From NCBI GenBank assembly GCA_016720065.1, contig JADJXY010000002.1, positions 447,001-511,000 on the forward strand: 64,000 nt of DNA, in the 5' to 3' direction. The notes below the pieces were generated by a model that worked only from the letters and a program-made list of their open reading frames with translations, ran no database searches and was not told the DNA's origin. The position numbers and the translations under genes are program-made. Source of the stretch: Betaproteobacteria bacterium. GTDB lineage: Bacteria > Pseudomonadota > Gammaproteobacteria > Burkholderiales > Rhodocyclaceae. Below, one piece after another: positions 62,476-64,000 of the stretch. The stretch's first letter is position 1. Every line of letters starts with the position of its first letter.

Positions 62476-63138
62476 ATGGTACAGGCCGCTCACGCCCTCA
62501 GCTTGGTTGTCCTTCGTAACGTGCCGCTCTTTGCGGGTCTGGACGAAAGCGAACTTGAACGTCTTTCCCGGGTCTGCGGACGCAAGCGGGCCGAGCGCGG
62601 CGAATTCGTCGTCCGCTCGGGGGACACCACCGATTGCCTATACATCATGCTTACCGGCCGGGCCAAGGTGACCAACAGTGACGAAGAGGGCCGGGAAATC
62701 ATTCTCGCCATGCTGGGGCACGGGGAGTCCTTCGGAGAAATGGGTCTGATCGACGGCAGTCCCCGGTCGGCGGATGTGGTGGCCCTGGAGGCCAGCGAAC
62801 TCCTGGTGCTGGGCAAGGAGGAGTTCCAGCGCTGCATGCGCGACAATTTCCAGGTGGCCCTGAAACTCATGCAGATCCTGGTCCGCCGCCTGCGGGAGGC
62901 CGACCGCAAGATCGAGAGTCTCGCCCTGCTCGATGTCTATGGCCGGGTGGCGCGCCTGCTGCTCGAAATGTCGGAACTCGACGAAGGCAAGCGGGTGGTG
63001 AAGCGCAAGATTTCCAAGCAGGACATGGCTCGCATGATCGGGGCCTCCCGGGAAATGGTCAGCAAGGTGGTCCGGGATCTCGAATTGAGCGGCTATATCA
63101 CCTACGAGAGTGACCGTATCGTCATCACCGGAGAGTAG
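62476..63138 (+). CDS. Crp/Fnr-family transcriptional regulator
   Basis: The protein is 220 aa. The cyclic-nucleotide-binding domain (about 15-120) has YIMLTGRAKV and GESFGEMGLIDGSPRSADVV with the ER...RS pattern of CRP rather than Fe-S cysteines of FNR. The C-terminal winged helix has ISKQDMARMIGASREMVSKVVRDL. It probably binds cAMP or another nucleotide. It reads into ftsK with 1 bp between them. Confidence 0.92.
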   Translation: MVQAAHALSLVVLRNVPLFAGLDESELERLSRVCGRKRAERGEFVVRSGDTTDCLYIMLTGRAKVTNSDEEGREIILAMLGHGESFGEMGLIDGSPRSADVVALEASELLVLGKEEFQRCMRDNFQVALKLMQILVRRLREADRKIESLALLDVYGRVARLLLEMSELDEGKRVVKRKISKQDMARMIGASREMVSKVVRDLELSGYITYESDRIVITGE

Positions 63139-63139
63139 G

Positions 63140-64000
63140 GTGGCCGCCGGACGTCTGGCGGAGCGGGCGCCCAGTCCCCTGCCCGAAAAGATCGGCGGGC
63201 TGCTTCAGGAAACCCGCTGGCTGGCCCTGGGTGCCGTGGCCCTGTTTCTTTCGCTCGCCCTGTGGGGATTTGCCAAGGACGATCCGGGCTGGTCCCACGC
63301 CGTCGTTTCCGCTTCCCTGCACAATCCCACGGGTCGCTTCGGCGCTTGGGTGGCCGATCTCCTCCTCTACGTCTTCGGGCTTTCCGCGTGGTGGTGGGTG
63401 GCGCTGATGCTGATGTGCGTGCGCTGGGGGGTGCAGCGCCTGAGCGCCTCGGCCGGGGAGCCGGACCGCCGTCCGCTCTACCTCGCCCTGGCGGGTTTCC
63501 TCGCTCTGCTTGTCTCCAGTTCCAGCCTGGAAGCGATTCGCTTCCACTCCTTGCGGGCGGAACTTCCCCTTGCTCCCGGCGGGCTGCTGGGGCTGGAATT
63601 CGGCCAGTGGCTTGCAGCGGCTTTCGGCTACACGGGGGCGACCCTGCTCCTCCTGGTGGCTGCTGCCGCAGGGTGGGCCCTGTTTTCTGGCATGTCCTGG
63701 CTCGCGGCCTGCGAGGGTCTCGGTTTGGCCTTGGAGAAGATCACAGGGGGCGTCTATGGCTTGTTCGACCGCTGGCGTGATCGCCGTATTGGCCGCGAGA
63801 CCGCCCAGCAGCGCGAGGAAAGTGTCGAGGTGGAGAAGCGACGGGTCGAACTGCACGAGCCCATCATCATTGAACCGTCGCCCCCCGAGGTGCCGATTTC
63901 CAGGAAGGCCGAGAAGCGTATCGAGCGGGAAAAGCAGGTCTCTCTCTTCCCCGAGGCGATGATTGGTGGCCGCCTGCCTCCTCTGCATCTCCTCGATCCG
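63140..64000 (+). CDS. ftsK: DNA translocase FtsK, N-terminal part (3' end outside window)
   Basis: The first 287 codons run from GTG 63140, after GGAGAGTAG, and are open to the right edge. Four to five membrane helices appear in the first 190 residues (WLALGAVALFLSLALWGF, LLLYVFGLSAWWWVALMLM, YLALAGFLALLV, TLLLLVAAAAGWALF). A charged linker (RETAQQREESVEVEKRR) and the FtsK-type HEPIIIEPS follow. The ATPase domain is beyond the edge. It anchors at the septum and helps segregate the chromosome. Confidence 0.92.
   Translation, partial: MAAGRLAERAPSPLPEKIGGLLQETRWLALGAVALFLSLALWGFAKDDPGWSHAVVSASLHNPTGRFGAWVADLLLYVFGLSAWWWVALMLMCVRWGVQRLSASAGEPDRRPLYLALAGFLALLVSSSSLEAIRFHSLRAELPLAPGGLLGLEFGQWLAAAFGYTGATLLLLVAAAAGWALFSGMSWLAACEGLGLALEKITGGVYGLFDRWRDRRIGRETAQQREESVEVEKRRVELHEPIIIEPSPPEVPISRKAEKRIEREKQVSLFPEAMIGGRLPPLHLLDP

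Overview
The window reads as the chromosome of a GC-rich betaproteobacterium, most likely of the Rhodocyclales. This is inferred from gene families and gene order: a DUF2863 gene, overlapping bio genes, nadE-glnB, P19/FTR1-type iron uptake, paired bacterioferritins and an orphan nosD. It was not tested by any search. Coding density is high, most start/stop junctions within operons overlap by 4 bp, and no rRNA, tRNA or CRISPR was seen.

Layout. 0-7.7 kb: a left-truncated gene ending in a Glu-Lys-Val/Pro repeat, an outer-membrane barrel, nosD, an HDOD signalling protein, a parvulin PPIase, bolA-yciI-yciB, and an HD-GYP response regulator followed by an Hpt protein. 7.7-14.3 kb (minus strand): DUF2863, bioA, a toxin-antitoxin pair, bioF, bioH, bioC, bioD. 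A 170-bp inverted-repeat element touches the bioA stop codon. 14.4-24 kb: yaaA, a 472-bp palindromic repeat, a PIN protein, dusC, a TrmB-like methyltransferase, a membrane Ser/Thr kinase coupled to an OmpA-type lipoprotein, and minCDE.

24-38 kb is the accessory core, a type I secretion locus. It holds a HlyB-type ABC exporter, a small secreted protein, an IS630-type insertion, two RTX-family proteins each next to a small membrane-protein gene, a higBA pair, and a HlyD-type adaptor. The two RTX-family proteins have unrelated, AT-rich, hydrophobic N-terminal parts joined at the same point to a nearly identical GC-rich central module. The upstream one lacks the RTX repeats. The layout suggests a polymorphic secreted toxin with swappable N-terminal cassettes and candidate immunity genes. 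Three single-base frameshifts in homopolymer runs hit the long RTX gene and hlyD.

38-44.5 kb: a phosphodiesterase, acnB, and a nested pile of toxin-antitoxin genes between acnB and bfd. It contains a second diverged copy of the acnB 3' end and terminator, and two decayed GNAT-toxin genes. 44.5-57.7 kb is an iron region: bfd, two bacterioferritins with complementary active sites, a kinase, DUF1513, a TonB-dependent receptor, the P19/cupredoxin/FTR1/polyferredoxin iron importer with a porin, and hemP-tonB-exbB-exbD, with Fur-like sites at hemP and bfd. 57.8-64 kb is housekeeping: ppa, nadE, glnB, a small unknown gene, an Smr protein, trxB, a Crp-family regulator and the start of ftsK, which runs off the right edge.

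Start codons are chosen by eye from ribosome-binding sites and family N-termini. Function calls rest on motif recognition, not on database searches.
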